From contig JAGLJF010000015.1 in assembly GCA_023142595.1 (NCBI GenBank), forward strand, positions 1-33,999: DNA of 33,999 bases. The letters are read 5' to 3'. The stretch is from Minisyncoccota bacterium (GTDB lineage Bacteria; Patescibacteriota; Minisyncoccia; JAHIHE01; JAGLIN01). The first letter of the stretch is position 1; each line of letters starts with the position of its first letter. Shown piece by piece: positions 23,115 to 31,154 of the stretch. A program made the position numbers and the translations under genes. The notes under the pieces were generated by a model. It saw nothing but the letters and a program-made list of their open reading frames with translations. It had not been told where the DNA came from and did no database searches.

Positions 23115-23723
23115 CTAATATCCAATTTTTTCAAAAACAGAAATATTATCAAGTGGCCACGGTCTCATCCAAGCCTTGCCAACTATAAAATTTTTTTTAA
23201 GAACACCCCAAACTCGAGAATCAGCGCTTGCCACTCTGTTATCACCCAAAACATAATACTCATCATTTTTCAATTCTTTTATATAATTGCCAATAATTAC
23301 TTTTTCTGATGGTATATAAAAATTCTCATCAAGTTTCATTCCTCCTGGATTTTCAGCATTATATATTGTAATTACATTATCTTTTATTTCAATTTTTTCT
23401 CCCGGAAGACCAATTATTCTTTTTATATAAAACAATCTTGTGTCATTTGGATAGTGAAAAATAATTGCATCTCCACGCTCTGGATCTCCGAGTCTATAGC
23501 TAATCTCGTCAACAATTAAATAATCTCCATCATGAAAATTAGGCTCCATACTTTGCCCACTCACAAAAAATGGTTGCATAACAAAAGACCTAATCCCAAC
23601 GATAATGATTAAACTGAAAATCACGATTTTAATTGTCTCGAAAGAAAAACTTTTTACTTCAGAAAAAAAACCTAACTCAGATTTATTATCATTTGAGTCT
23701 TCAATATTGTTATTATTTATCAT
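23115..23723 (-). CDS. lepB: Signal peptidase I
   Basis: A single N-terminal membrane segment (IKIVIFSLIIIVGIRSFVM) is followed by the catalytic Ser58 in FVSGQSMEPNFHDGDYLIV and the catalytic Lys101 in FYIKRIIGLPGEKIEI. YYVLGDNRVASADSRVWGVL is the conserved C-terminal box E. At 202 aa it is normal for Gram-positive-like SPase I. It removes signal peptides at the membrane, for example from the exported proteins encoded in this window. It has a consensus-like promoter upstream and is divergent from rpmE. Confidence 0.97.
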   Translation of the reverse strand: MINNNNIEDSNDNKSELGFFSEVKSFSFETIKIVIFSLIIIVGIRSFVMQPFFVSGQSMEPNFHDGDYLIVDEISYRLGDPERGDAIIFHYPNDTRLFYIKRIIGLPGEKIEIKDNVITIYNAENPGGMKLDENFYIPSEKVIIGNYIKELKNDEYYVLGDNRVASADSRVWGVLKKNFIVGKAWMRPWPLDNISVFEKIGY

Positions 23724-23757
23724 TTTATTTATAATAGATTATCATTTAATTAAGTTA

Positions 23758-23786
23758 AGAATACAACTTCTAAACCAAAAAGTCAA
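23758..23786 (-). promoter_or_regulatory. lepB promoter
   Basis: The minus strand has TTGACT (23781-23786), a 17-nt spacer and TATTCT (23758-23763), about 35 nt before the ATG. Confidence 0.7.
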
Positions 23787-23918
23787 ACATCAAAAATCTT
23801 ACTAAATTCTAGCTAAAAAACCTTTTTACAATATAACAATACTGCCATTATAATGCGGGTAATATGACCTAAAAACGAACATACCAAATCTATTCTATAA
23901 TATAAATAATATAAAGAC

Positions 23919-23947
23919 TTGCCAAAATGAAAAATATCTGTTAGAAT
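23919..23947 (+). promoter_or_regulatory. rpmE promoter
   Basis: The plus strand has TTGCCA (23919-23924), a 17-nt spacer and TAGAAT (23942-23947) with TG upstream. The predicted start is about 40 nt before the rpmE ATG. Confidence 0.7.
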
Positions 23948-23993
23948 TTGCTTGCATTTGAAAAATGTGAATTTTAATTATATTAAAAAAAGT

Positions 23994-24290
23994 ATGAAAA
24001 AAGATATACATCCAAAATATGAAGAATGTAATGTGAAGTGTGTTTGCGGAAATGCATTTGTCACAAAATCTACCATTGCCGTTATTAGTGTTGAAGTGTG
24101 CGGTGCATGCCACCCAGTTTATACTGGAAAACAAAAAATGGTTGATTCTACTGGAAGAGTTGAAAGATTCAAGAAAATGGCAGAACAAAAGGGTATTTCA
24201 CTGAGATCAAAAGCAACAAAACGAGAAGAAAAATCAAAGAAGAAAATTGAAGCCAAACAGAAAATTGAAGATGCCAAAACAGAAAAATAA
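23994..24290 (+). CDS. rpmE: 50S ribosomal protein L31, zinc-binding type, with C-terminal extension
   Basis: From the ATG at 23994 ([22 protein letters not shown]) the family core carries CVCG and [27 protein letters not shown], the C+ form of bL31 with a zinc site. The ORF-track start at 23952 adds an unrelated AT-rich peptide inside the leader. The protein is 98 aa; ordinary L31 is about 66-75 aa. The extra 25-30 residues are a Lys/Glu-rich helix ([26 protein letters not shown]). It is immediately upstream of prfA, a common order. Confidence 0.95.
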   Translation: MKKDIHPKYEECNVKCVCGNAFVTKSTIAVISVEVCGACHPVYTGKQKMVDSTGRVERFKKMAEQKGISLRSKATKREEKSKKKIEAKQKIEDAKTEK

Positions 24291-24310
24291 CTTTAATGAT
24301 AAATGACCCT

Positions 24311-24355
24311 ATTTTGCCTATATTAAAAAATGTAAGCTAAGATAGGGTCATTTAA
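24311..24355 (+). promoter_or_regulatory. 12-bp stem hairpin between rpmE and prfA
   Basis: AAATGACCCTAT and ATAGGGTCATTT are perfect complements separated by 21 nt, ending 11 nt before the prfA ATG. There is no T-run on the plus strand, so it is not a standard terminator. It could attenuate prfA translation, be a processing site, or act as an operator. A weak promoter (TTGCCT-18-TAAGAT) lies within it. Confidence 0.5.
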
Positions 24356-24366
24356 TATATAAAAGC

Positions 24367-25428
24367 ATGAAAAACAAACTAGACAAAATCAAAGAAGAAT
24401 ACGACCAAATTACAAAAGAACTCAGTGATAGCGAGGCTGTTTTTGATGCAAAGAAATTCAAAAATCTCAGCAAAAAGCAAAGTAAGTTAAAAGAAATTGT
24501 TGATAAATACGAAGAATATTTGAAAATAGAAAAAGAGATTGAAGAAAATAAACAAATTATCAAAAAAGAACAGGACAAAGAATTAATTGCTCTTGCAGCT
24601 GAAGAAAACGAATCCTTAGAAAAAAAGATTATAGAAATAAAAGAAGAAATCAAATTTTTAACAATTCCTAAAGACCCAAAAGACGAAAAAGATGTCATTG
24701 TTGAAATCAGAGCTGGGGCTGGAGGAGATGAAGCTGGACTATTTGCCAGTGAACTTTTTCGGATGTATGCAAAATTTGTGGAAAAACAAAGTGATTGGAA
24801 AACGGTGATTTTGAGTTCGAACAGAAGTTCGGTTGGTGGATTCAAGGAAATTATTTTTGAAATTAACGGACAAGATGTCTATTCAAAGATGAAATTTGAA
24901 AGTGGAGTCCATCGCGTACAAAGAATTCCTGAAACCGAAAAACAAGGCAGGGTTCACACTTCAACTGTTACCGTTGTCGTACTGCCTCAAGCAGAAGAAA
25001 CAGATTTAGTAATCAAAAACGAAGATATAAAAGTTGATGTATTTCGATCATCTGGTCCAGGAGGACAAAGCGTTAACACTACCGACTCTGCCATCAGAAT
25101 TACTCATGCTCCAAGTGGATTAGTTGTTTCTTGCCAGGATGAAAAATCACAACTCAAAAACAAAACAAAAGCGATGCAAATCTTGCGTTCTAGACTTGTG
25201 GCTCTCGAAGAAGAAAAAAGAGAAAAAGAAGAATCTGGCGCGCGAAAAAGTCAAATTGGAACGGGAGATCGAAGCGAAAAAATCCGAACCTATAACTTTC
25301 CACAAGACCGAATTACTGATCACAGAATCAAAAAAAGTTGGCATGAAATTGATAGCATTCTTGAAGGAAATGTTGAAAACATCATCGAATCTCTTTCTCA
25401 AGCAGAACAAGAATTGAAAGAAGAATAA
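24367..25428 (+). CDS. prfA: Peptide chain release factor 1
   Basis: It recognises UAA/UAG and releases the peptide. The GGQ motif is in [43 protein letters not shown]. The stop-recognition PxT motif is [18 protein letters not shown], the RF1 type (not the SPF of RF2). [21 protein letters not shown] is also canonical. At 353 aa it has normal length. The N-terminal helical domain is complete. No Shine-Dalgarno is visible; the start lies just after a long hairpin. A strong terminator follows. Confidence 0.97.
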   Translation: MKNKLDKIKEEYDQITKELSDSEAVFDAKKFKNLSKKQSKLKEIVDKYEEYLKIEKEIEENKQIIKKEQDKELIALAAEENESLEKKIIEIKEEIKFLTIPKDPKDEKDVIVEIRAGAGGDEAGLFASELFRMYAKFVEKQSDWKTVILSSNRSSVGGFKEIIFEINGQDVYSKMKFESGVHRVQRIPETEKQGRVHTSTVTVVVLPQAEETDLVIKNEDIKVDVFRSSGPGGQSVNTTDSAIRITHAPSGLVVSCQDEKSQLKNKTKAMQILRSRLVALEEEKREKEESGARKSQIGTGDRSEKIRTYNFPQDRITDHRIKKSWHEIDSILEGNVENIIESLSQAEQELKEE

Positions 25429-25457
25429 TTTGAATTTTCAAGATATATAAAAGAATC

Positions 25458-25491
25458 TCAAAAAATGACATCCCACTGTGTCATTTTTTTA
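25458..25491 (+). terminator. prfA terminator
   Basis: AAAAATGACA tcccactg TGTCATTTTTTT, a stem of about 9-10 bp with a T-run. Confidence 0.9.
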
Positions 25492-25519
25492 TTTTTAATA
25501 TTTATATTTTAAAAAAATA

Positions 25520-25548
25520 TTGACACTTGTTTTTAGATAATGTATAGT
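25520..25548 (+). promoter_or_regulatory. Strong promoter of the 133-aa gene
   Basis: The plus strand has a perfect TTGACA (25520-25525), a 17-nt spacer and TATAGT (25543-25548). Confidence 0.8.
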
Positions 25549-25578
25549 TTTTAAAGTTATCCCGTATGATTATGAACA

Positions 25579-25596
25579 CTAGGAGGTGAAGATATG
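25579..25596 (+). promoter_or_regulatory. Consensus Shine-Dalgarno of the 133-aa gene
   Basis: AGGAGGTGAAGATATG gives seven or eight consecutive matches to the anti-SD, spaced 7-8 nt from the ATG. It is the best in the window; most genes here have little or none. Confidence 0.8.
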
Positions 25597-25995
25597 GGAC
25601 AAGAAGGAGAAATAAGAGAAATAATTATAAACTTAAAAGATGCACGAAATGAAATATTTCATGTTTTCGTTATTGGAGAGAAATTACATCTTCAAGCTTC
25701 CAAACAATCTTTGTCTGGAGATGAGATTACTTTCTTGAAAAAAATTAGTTTCGCTACGAAAAATGTAGAAGATACGATGAACTGGTTTAACGATATATGC
25801 AAAGGACTTACAATCGAACTTAATAAACTAAAAATAATTGTAAAAAGAGCTGATACGGTTTTTGTCATAGTAGCAGTGAAAGAAATCATTCCATTTAATG
25901 CTCTGGGCATTCTTACAGATGAAGATCCAAAAGGCACAATTGGACACATTGATGATGCTGTCGAAGAAATCAAGGCAGTCTTATCAAAACAATAA
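25594..25995 (+). CDS. Unrecognised 133-aa cytosolic protein with a strong ribosome-binding site
   Basis: I do not recognise the family. The protein looks alpha/beta: IREIIINLKDARNEIFHVFVIGEKLHL, a helix-rich middle (ISFATKNVEDTMNWFNDICKGLTIELNKL), then beta-like KIIVKRADTVFVIVAVKEIIPFNALGIL and a C-terminal helix (GHIDDAVEEIKAVL). The pattern is weakly like Roadblock/LC7-type folds, but that is only a guess. It is exceptional here in having a consensus promoter, the Shine-Dalgarno AGGAGGTG at ideal spacing, and a strong own terminator, so it is a highly expressed single-gene unit. No signal peptide or membrane segment. Confidence 0.8.
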   Translation: MGQEGEIREIIINLKDARNEIFHVFVIGEKLHLQASKQSLSGDEITFLKKISFATKNVEDTMNWFNDICKGLTIELNKLKIIVKRADTVFVIVAVKEIIPFNALGILTDEDPKGTIGHIDDAVEEIKAVLSKQ

Positions 25996-26009
25996 CGCCA
26001 TCCTAACAG

Positions 26010-26050
26010 AGAATAGAAAGTTTGCATGAACAAACTACTATTCTTTTTTT
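26010..26050 (+). terminator. Terminator of the 133-aa gene
   Basis: AGAATAG aaAGTTTG catgaa CAAACTa CTATTCT followed by TTTTTT. The stem is long and almost continuous. Confidence 0.9.
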
Positions 26051-26081
26051 ATGACTAATTATTTTTCAACATCTATTAACA

Positions 26082-26140
26082 TATTTTCAGCTAAATAACC
26101 ACATATTTTAGCTATTTTCAAGCTATTTTCAGCTATTGAC
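26082..26140 (+). repeat. Cluster of TTTTCAGCTA/AGCTATTTTCA repeats overlapping a promoter
   Basis: Within 60 nt the motif occurs about four times (attttcagctaaat, ttttagctattttca, agctattttca, gctattgaca). The last copy runs into the -35 of the ncRNA promoter. The helical phasing of the last copies is about 11 nt. It could be an operator array; no regulator can be assigned. Confidence 0.45.
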
Positions 26141-26164
26141 AGAATTTTAAAAGTATGATAGATT
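26136..26164 (+). promoter_or_regulatory. Promoter of the candidate ncRNA
   Basis: The plus strand has a perfect -35 TTGACA (26136-26141), a 17-nt spacer and -10 TAGATT (26159-26164) with the extended TG (TGATAGATT). Expected start about 26171. Confidence 0.75.
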
Positions 26165-26170
26165 GTCATG

Positions 26171-26380
26171 TTGGCCTGAGACTAATCCGTTGCGAAAGAA
26201 AAAAGAACGGATAGGAAAAATCATTACAATAAAAAAACTCAGGTCAGAAGAAGAAGAGAAGGATGTGACATTATAAATGTCACAAAATAAATCCCGTCAC
26301 CACCAACCCTTCTCTCTTCTTTCCTCTTAAAAACCCATTTTTAAATACAATCAAGATAAGGCGAAAGCCTGTTTTTTTAT
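26171..26380 (+). ncRNA. Candidate structured non-coding RNA, class unknown
   Basis: The roughly 210-nt transcript from a good promoter to a short hairpin terminator has no ORF of note. Visible helices: GGCCTGAG (26173-26180) with CTCAGGTC (26238-26245); inside it ATCCGTT (26185-26191) with AACGGAT (26206-26212); then a polypurine strand GAAGAAGAAGAGAAGG (26247-26262) facing a polypyrimidine strand CCCTTCTCTCTTCTTTCC (about 26308-26324), enclosing a 9-bp perfect hairpin TGTGACATT/AATGTCACA (26264-26284). I checked for the conserved motifs of tmRNA, RNase P RNA and SRP RNA and did not see them. A 6S-like RNA cannot be excluded, but its long rod with a central bubble is not obvious. Confidence 0.6.
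26357..26380 (+). terminator. Terminator of the candidate ncRNA
   Basis: AAGGCgaaaGCCTG followed by TTTTTTT. The stem is short with a GAAA tetraloop and a good T-run. Confidence 0.6.
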
Positions 26381-26629
26381 TTTTAAAACAAGTAATATTA
26401 TATACAAGGGCTACTGATTTTTATCTATTTATTAGAAAAATAAATAAAGTTTTAAGGTCTTAAGAAAATAATCTAACTTTTCTTAGCTATTTTTCCCGTA
26501 TTCAAACCCCCTAACCCCCTTGTCAGGGGGAACTAAAAATAAATGTCGCTTACTTAAAAAATTCCCCTCTTGAGAGGGGCAGGGGTGTGTTTTTAATATT
26601 AATTATTTACCAATCCTTAAATCCAAAGC
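26381..26629. other. Non-coding region before the end of uvrA, holding a C-rich repeat pair
   Basis: No ORF is credible. AT-rich spacer leads into the paired palindromic repeats at 26504-26596. The uvrA stop codon is at 26630. No clear T-run terminator for uvrA was seen, so the repeat hairpins may stop transcription or protect the mRNA end. Confidence 0.6.
26504..26596. repeat. Composite C-rich palindromic repeat (two inverted halves)
   Basis: The first half, AAACCCCCTAACCCCCTTGTCAGGGGG (26504-26530), and the second half, TTCCCCTCTTGAGAGGGGCAGGGGTGTGTTTT (26562-26593), are imperfect inverted copies, each containing a G/C hairpin, separated by an AT-rich 30-nt centre. The first half matches the repeat inside comEC (core CCCCCTTGTCAGGGGG identical). 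It is a REP/BIME-like element. In an otherwise AT-rich region its base composition stands out strongly. Confidence 0.75.
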
Positions 26630-29443
26630 CTATTTCCCAAACAACTCTTTCAAAGCAATTCCCGTAAATGACTTTTTGTGTTTTGCCACTTCTTCTGGAG
26701 TTCCCGTGACAACAACTCTTCCGCCGTCTTCCCCTCCTTCAGGACCAAGGTCAATAATATAATCAGCAGATTTAATAACATCGAGATTATGTTCAATTAT
26801 TATCACTGTATTTCCAGAATCAACAAGACGATTCAATATGTCTAATAATTTTTTTACATCATCAAAATGCAACCCTGTTGTCGGTTCATCGAGAAGATAT
26901 AAAGTCCTGCCAGTTGCTTTTCTGGAAAGTTCTGATGCCAACTTAATTCTCTGTGCCTCCCCTCCCGAAAGTGTTGTGGCAGCTTGTCCAAGATGGATAT
27001 AACCCAAACCCACTTCTTTCAAAATTTTCAAAACATCATAAACCTGAGGAATATCTTTCCAAAAATCTTCCGCTTCGTCCACTGTCATATCCAAAACTTG
27101 TGCAATATTTTTTCCTTTATATTTTATTTTCAAACTTTCTTGATTATATCTTTTTCCCTTACAAACTTCACAAGGAAGATATACATCTGGAAGAAACTGC
27201 ATTTCAACTTTGATAAAGCCCTCACCTTTACAAACTTCGCATCTTCCACCTGCAACATTAAAACTAAACCTGCCAAGCTGATATCCTCGCGCTTTTGCCT
27301 CCTTTGTCAAAGTGAAAATTTCTCGAATTGGCGTAAAAAGACCTGTATAGGTTGCTGGATTGCTTCGCGGAGTTCTGCCAATTGGAGATTGATCAATTTG
27401 AATTATCTTATCAATATTTTCGATTCCATCAATTTTCTGATGCGCTCCTGGTTTTTGCATTGAGTGATGAAGTTTTCTCGCCAACGATTTATAAAGTATT
27501 TCATTTACCAAGCTTGACTTTCCGCTTCCAGAAACTCCTGTCACGCAAACAAAAGATCGAAGCGGAAAACTTACATCAACATTTTTCAAATTATTTTCCG
27601 TCGCTTTATAAACTGTCAAAAAATTCTTGCCAATTTTTCTTTTGTTTTTTGGAACTTCAATTTTCTTTTTACCAGAAAGATATTGACCCGTAATTGAATC
27701 TTTACATTTCATAATTCCGCTATAACTTCCTGCGAAAACAATTTTACCACCATGAGCCCCAGCTCCTGGTCCAATATCAACCAAATAATCTGCCTCTCTC
27801 ATTGTTTCTTCATCGTGCTCAATGACAATCAAAGTGTTTCCAATTTTTCTCAAATGCTTCAATGTATCCAGAAGCTTTCTATTATCCCTTGCGTGAAGAC
27901 CAATTGAAGGTTCGTCAAGAACATAAAGAACCCCAACAAGAGCGCTACCAATTTGAGATGCCAAACGAATTCTTTGAGCTTCCCCTCCTGCAAGCGTCAT
28001 TCCTGTTCGATCAAGCGTTAGGTAATTCAACCCAACATCCACCAAAAAACCCAGACGATTTTTGATTTCAATAACAATTTTTCCCACGGTCAATTCTTCT
28101 CTTCTTGAAAGTTTCAAATTATGAAAATATTCATAGGATTGATTAATTGACATAGCAGATATTTCACCAATATTTTTTCCATGAACTTTGACCGACAAAG
28201 CCTCCTTTTTTAGCCTTGAACCAAAACAAGTTTTGCAAGAACTAACGCTCATATACTTTTCTATTTCCTTTCGAACAGAAGAAGAATCGGTTTTAAAATA
28301 TCTTCTTTCCAAATCATTTACAAGACCATTAAATTTCAAATGAAAAACGTTACTTCCTTTTTTTGTATAATAACGAACTTCCAATTGCTCCTCTTCTTTT
28401 CCGCCATACAAAATTATATCCAGCTTTTCTTTTGAAATATCTTTCAGCCTGACATTTAAAGGAATACGGAATTGTTGCGCAACAGAATCCAAAAGCGAAC
28501 CATAATAATTATTTGGCTTATAACTCCAAGGCAAAACACCCCCTTCACTGATTGTTTTATTGAAATCTGGAATAACAAGTTTTGCATCGATTTCCATCTT
28601 GTTGCCGAGTCCATTGCAATTAGGACACGCACCATATGGACTATTAAACGAAAACAGACGAGGCTCGATATCAACAAAAGCAAGACCACAATCAAAACAA
28701 GAAAGATTTTTATTCATTATCAATTCTTCTTTTCTGAAAATAATTGAAATCAAACCATCAGACAAATTCACTGCCTGCTCAACATCTTCAAAAATTCGAC
28801 TCAAATTATTTTCATTAACTTCAATTTCATCAATGAAAATATCAATATTATGTATCTTATATCGCGCCAAATCAATTTTTTCATCGAGATTAATTATCTT
28901 TCCATCAATTTTTGCTTTATGGTATCCTTTTTTATATATGTCATTTAAGAGTTGAAGATATTCCCCTTTCTTTCCGCGAATCATTGGAGAAAATATTTTT
29001 ATTTTTTTCCCTTCAAATTTATCTAAAATATTATCAACCATTTGCTCTATGGTCATCGCCGAAATAGGCTTGTTACATTTTACACAATAAGGAACTCCAA
29101 TCTTCGCAAAAAATAAACGCATGTAATCATAAATTTCCGTGATTGTCCCAACCGTTGAACGAGGATTATGCGAGGCTGCTTTTTGAGAAATCGAAATTGT
29201 TGGAGAAAGTCCTTCAATGTGATCTACATTAGGTTTCTCCATTTGTCCCAAAAATTGACGAGCATAGCTTGAAAGACTTTCCAGATATCTTCTTTGTCCT
29301 TCGGCAAAAATTGTATCAAAAGCCAGCGTGGATTTTCCCGATCCCGATATACCCGTAAAAACAATAAATTTGTCCCTCGGCAACTCCAAATCAATATTTT
29401 TCAGATTATGTTCCCGAGCACCTTTGATAGTTATTTTATTCAT
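26630..29443 (-). CDS. uvrA: UvrABC excinuclease subunit A
   Basis: DNA-damage sensor of nucleotide excision repair. Two ABC ATPase modules: Walker [10 protein letters not shown] (residues 31-39) and the later GVSGSGKSS; signatures [16 protein letters not shown] and [16 protein letters not shown]; Walker [13 protein letters not shown] and [12 protein letters not shown]. Zinc fingers are seen at CFDCG...CPNCNG and CEVCKGEGF...[10 protein letters not shown], and CVKC near residue 110. At 937 aa it has normal length. uvrB and uvrC are not in the window; the small GIY-YIG proteins here are not UvrC. Confidence 0.98.
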   Translation of the reverse strand: MNKITIKGAREHNLKNIDLELPRDKFIVFTGISGSGKSTLAFDTIFAEGQRRYLESLSSYARQFLGQMEKPNVDHIEGLSPTISISQKAASHNPRSTVGTITEIYDYMRLFFAKIGVPYCVKCNKPISAMTIEQMVDNILDKFEGKKIKIFSPMIRGKKGEYLQLLNDIYKKGYHKAKIDGKIINLDEKIDLARYKIHNIDIFIDEIEVNENNLSRIFEDVEQAVNLSDGLISIIFRKEELIMNKNLSCFDCGLAFVDIEPRLFSFNSPYGACPNCNGLGNKMEIDAKLVIPDFNKTISEGGVLPWSYKPNNYYGSLLDSVAQQFRIPLNVRLKDISKEKLDIILYGGKEEEQLEVRYYTKKGSNVFHLKFNGLVNDLERRYFKTDSSSVRKEIEKYMSVSSCKTCFGSRLKKEALSVKVHGKNIGEISAMSINQSYEYFHNLKLSRREELTVGKIVIEIKNRLGFLVDVGLNYLTLDRTGMTLAGGEAQRIRLASQIGSALVGVLYVLDEPSIGLHARDNRKLLDTLKHLRKIGNTLIVIEHDEETMREADYLVDIGPGAGAHGGKIVFAGSYSGIMKCKDSITGQYLSGKKKIEVPKNKRKIGKNFLTVYKATENNLKNVDVSFPLRSFVCVTGVSGSGKSSLVNEILYKSLARKLHHSMQKPGAHQKIDGIENIDKIIQIDQSPIGRTPRSNPATYTGLFTPIREIFTLTKEAKARGYQLGRFSFNVAGGRCEVCKGEGFIKVEMQFLPDVYLPCEVCKGKRYNQESLKIKYKGKNIAQVLDMTVDEAEDFWKDIPQVYDVLKILKEVGLGYIHLGQAATTLSGGEAQRIKLASELSRKATGRTLYLLDEPTTGLHFDDVKKLLDILNRLVDSGNTVIIIEHNLDVIKSADYIIDLGPEGGEDGGRVVVTGTPEEVAKHKKSFTGIALKELFGK

Positions 29444-29470
29444 AAATCAATTAATATATACTGTTTTTTA

Positions 29471-29499
29471 ATTCTAATCTACTTTTGTTTTTTTGTCTA
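29471..29499 (-). promoter_or_regulatory. uvrA promoter
   Basis: The minus strand has TAGACA (29494-29499), a 17-nt spacer and TAGAAT (29471-29476). No LexA-like palindrome was seen. Confidence 0.55.
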
Positions 29500-29547
29500 A
29501 AAACTACTAAGGAATAATTTTTTGTATTTTTACGATTTAAACAAAAG

Positions 29548-29578
29548 AAAAAAGTGACATAGTCACTTATTTTTTTAA
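29548..29578 (-). terminator. Terminator upstream of uvrA (end of the 142-aa gene)
   Basis: AAGTGACtatGTCACTT with T-runs on both sides: TTTTTTC on the minus strand and ATTTTTTT on the plus strand. It works on the minus strand for the 142-aa gene. Confidence 0.8.
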
Positions 29579-29590
29579 TGCCAAGCTTAT

Positions 29591-30019
29591 TTACGAATTA
29601 ATAGCTACAATCAAATACCCTGCGACAAATAAAAAAACTTGAACCAATAAAGCGCTAAAGACAAGTATATACGAGGCTAATTTTTCTCTCAGATACAAAA
29701 AATAACCCAAAGCAGAATTTATGATGAGAATAATCAAGCCTATCAAAACAATCAAATAAATCTGTTCATAATCTCCTCGATAGTCATCACCAAAAATAAA
29801 ATTATAATGTAATATAATCGGATATCCTCCTTCTTTTTTATTATACAAAAGATATGTCAGTAACAAAAAATTTACAAACAAACTCGAAACTGTCAAATTC
29901 ACAATTAATTTATCTTTCCAATAAGATTTGGAAAATAATAATTTTACTCCGCTTAATAAAAGCTTTTTCAAAATCAAAATTCTTCGCAAAATTACTTTTA
30001 TTTTATTTTCTTCTGACAT
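29591..30019 (-). CDS. Small integral membrane protein, unknown function
   Basis: The 142-aa protein has a basic amphipathic N-terminus (KIKVILRRILILKKLLLSGVKLLFSKSYWKDK), then three membrane helices (about residues 42-59, 88-108, 114-138). An external loop of about 25 residues contains the conserved-looking YPIILHYNFIFGDDYRGDYEQIY. The ILHYN-x-x-x-GxD motif resembles a class of small membrane proteins often seen in CPR genomes, but I cannot name a function. It has its own promoter and terminator. Confidence 0.78.
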   Translation of the reverse strand: MSEENKIKVILRRILILKKLLLSGVKLLFSKSYWKDKLIVNLTVSSLFVNFLLLTYLLYNKKEGGYPIILHYNFIFGDDYRGDYEQIYLIVLIGLIILIINSALGYFLYLREKLASYILVFSALLVQVFLFVAGYLIVAINS

Positions 30020-30083
30020 TTATAGTTTTATTAAAATTAAATTATCTAGTTCAAATCAAATATCTAAAGCATATTATGTCTTT

Positions 30084-30112
30084 ATCTTATACTAAATTTG
30101 TCTAAATGACAA
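30084..30112 (-). promoter_or_regulatory. Promoter of the 142-aa membrane protein gene
   Basis: The minus strand has TTGTCA (30107-30112), a 17-nt spacer and TAAGAT (30084-30089). Confidence 0.6.
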
Positions 30113-30115
30113 TTC

Positions 30116-30143
30116 AAAAACTGTCACAAATTAATGTGACAGT
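30116..30143 (-). terminator. Terminator after the Q/N-rich secreted protein gene
   Basis: The minus strand reads AACTGTCACA ttaatt TGTGACAGTT TTTG, a perfect 10-bp stem. Confidence 0.75.
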
Positions 30144-30169
30144 TCGGTTATATCTTCAAACTTCAATTA

Positions 30170-30931
30170 CTATTTTGCAAACCACCTAAACAGCCAACCA
30201 AATAAACTAACGCCTTTTTTCTCATTATTAACTTCATTCTCTAACTCCGCCTGAACTTGTTCCATGACTTGAATTTGTTGCTCCATAATATTTTTGTCAT
30301 CACTATCTGTAATTTGATCACGCAACTCCTTAAGCTCTTCTAAATTTTTATTATGATTTTCTAAACGATTTTCAACTTTTTTTAACTCCTTGTAATTTGG
30401 ACCTATAATCATTTTGACTATACCGCTTCTGCTCTTTGCTTTGTTAAGCTCTGTCTCTAGTTCCTCTTGATTTTGATTTTGGCTTTGAGCAACAATTCTA
30501 ATTTTCTGTCCAACCTCTCCGCTTCTGTCTGCAACTGCTAACATTGTCTGAACTGCATTGGATACGCGATTTTGTGTTTGCTCTCCTTGATTACTCTGGT
30601 TTTGATTTATTTGGTTTTGAACTTTCTGTCCATTTTCTGAGCCATTTTCATTACCCTCTCCTATGGTCTGTTCTGCGCCAGCTTCAGTTTTTCCTTTATC
30701 TTCATTGTTGCCAGTATCAAGATTCTTATTCTCTCCAACTTGCTCCGTTGTTTGATTTTGAATCTCCTTTTCTTCTGCTTGATTTTGTTGCTGTACCGCT
30801 TCTATATTTTGTACTTCTGTCGTTCCCATATTTTTTCCTTCAGAATTGTTTTGCACAGCAATACATGAGAAAGAAAAGACTGTAAATATTAGCAAAGAAA
30901 CGCTAATAACTCCAACACTTCGCATTTTCAT
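30170..30931 (-). CDS. Exported Gln/Asn-rich protein with C-terminal coiled coil
   Basis: It has an N-terminal signal sequence (VGVISVSLLIFTVFSFSCIA). The Cys in FSFSC could be a lipobox, or cleavage could be after CIA. About 100 residues follow that are extremely rich in Q, N, E and G (EVQNIEAVQQQNQAEEKEIQNQ...NQINQNQSNQGEQTQNRVSN), then a helical region with strong coiled-coil character (ELNKAKSRSGIVKMIIGPNYKELKKVENRLENHNKNLEELKELRDQI...MEQQIQVMEQVQAELENEV). The C-terminus ends in GVSLFGWLFRWFAK, an amphipathic aromatic anchor. Length 253 aa. Function unknown, probably envelope-associated. Confidence 0.78.
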   Translation of the reverse strand: MKMRSVGVISVSLLIFTVFSFSCIAVQNNSEGKNMGTTEVQNIEAVQQQNQAEEKEIQNQTTEQVGENKNLDTGNNEDKGKTEAGAEQTIGEGNENGSENGQKVQNQINQNQSNQGEQTQNRVSNAVQTMLAVADRSGEVGQKIRIVAQSQNQNQEELETELNKAKSRSGIVKMIIGPNYKELKKVENRLENHNKNLEELKELRDQITDSDDKNIMEQQIQVMEQVQAELENEVNNEKKGVSLFGWLFRWFAK

Positions 30932-30977
30932 ATTTTTTTAAATTAATAATTAAAAACGAATCATTATCCTTATTTAT

Positions 30978-30983
30978 ATTATA
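30978..30983 (-). promoter_or_regulatory. Extended -10 of the Q/N-rich protein gene
   Basis: TGGTATAAT on the minus strand (TATAAT at 30978-30983) about 47 nt before the ATG. No good -35 is visible. Confidence 0.45.
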
Positions 30984-31015
30984 CCATAAAAATATATAAT
31001 TACATAATTTTCAAT

Positions 31016-31144
31016 TCATTGTTTTTTATTTCTTGTTTTTGTTTTACTAAACTTATTCTCTTTATCCTTAGTGACTATAAAAACACTCGACGTTCTAAAT
31101 CCCGTTTTACTTTTCATACGTTTTTTTGACGAATGTTTTTTCAT
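31016..31144 (-). CDS. Possible 42-aa very basic peptide
   Basis: The ORF track gives 65 aa from 31213, which would overlap the CvpA-CAP gene. Starting at the internal ATG (31144), 10 nt after that gene's stop, gives MKKHSSKKRMKSKTGFRTSSVF and then IVTKDKENKFSKTKTRNKKQ, over one third Lys/Arg. The spacing fits a translated downstream gene. Composition resembles a ribosomal or nucleic-acid-binding tail. No family recognised, and Lys-rich frames arise easily in AT-rich DNA. Confidence 0.45.
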   Translation of the reverse strand: MKKHSSKKRMKSKTGFRTSSVFIVTKDKENKFSKTKTRNKKQ

Positions 31145-31154
31145 AATTTTATTA

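Noticed and set aside
24348-24845. 165-aa minus-strand ORF opposite prfA, and the minus-strand ORF 23895..24188 opposite rpmE
   Set aside because: Shadows of clearly identified plus-strand genes; Ser/Phe/Leu-rich, no recognisable domain.
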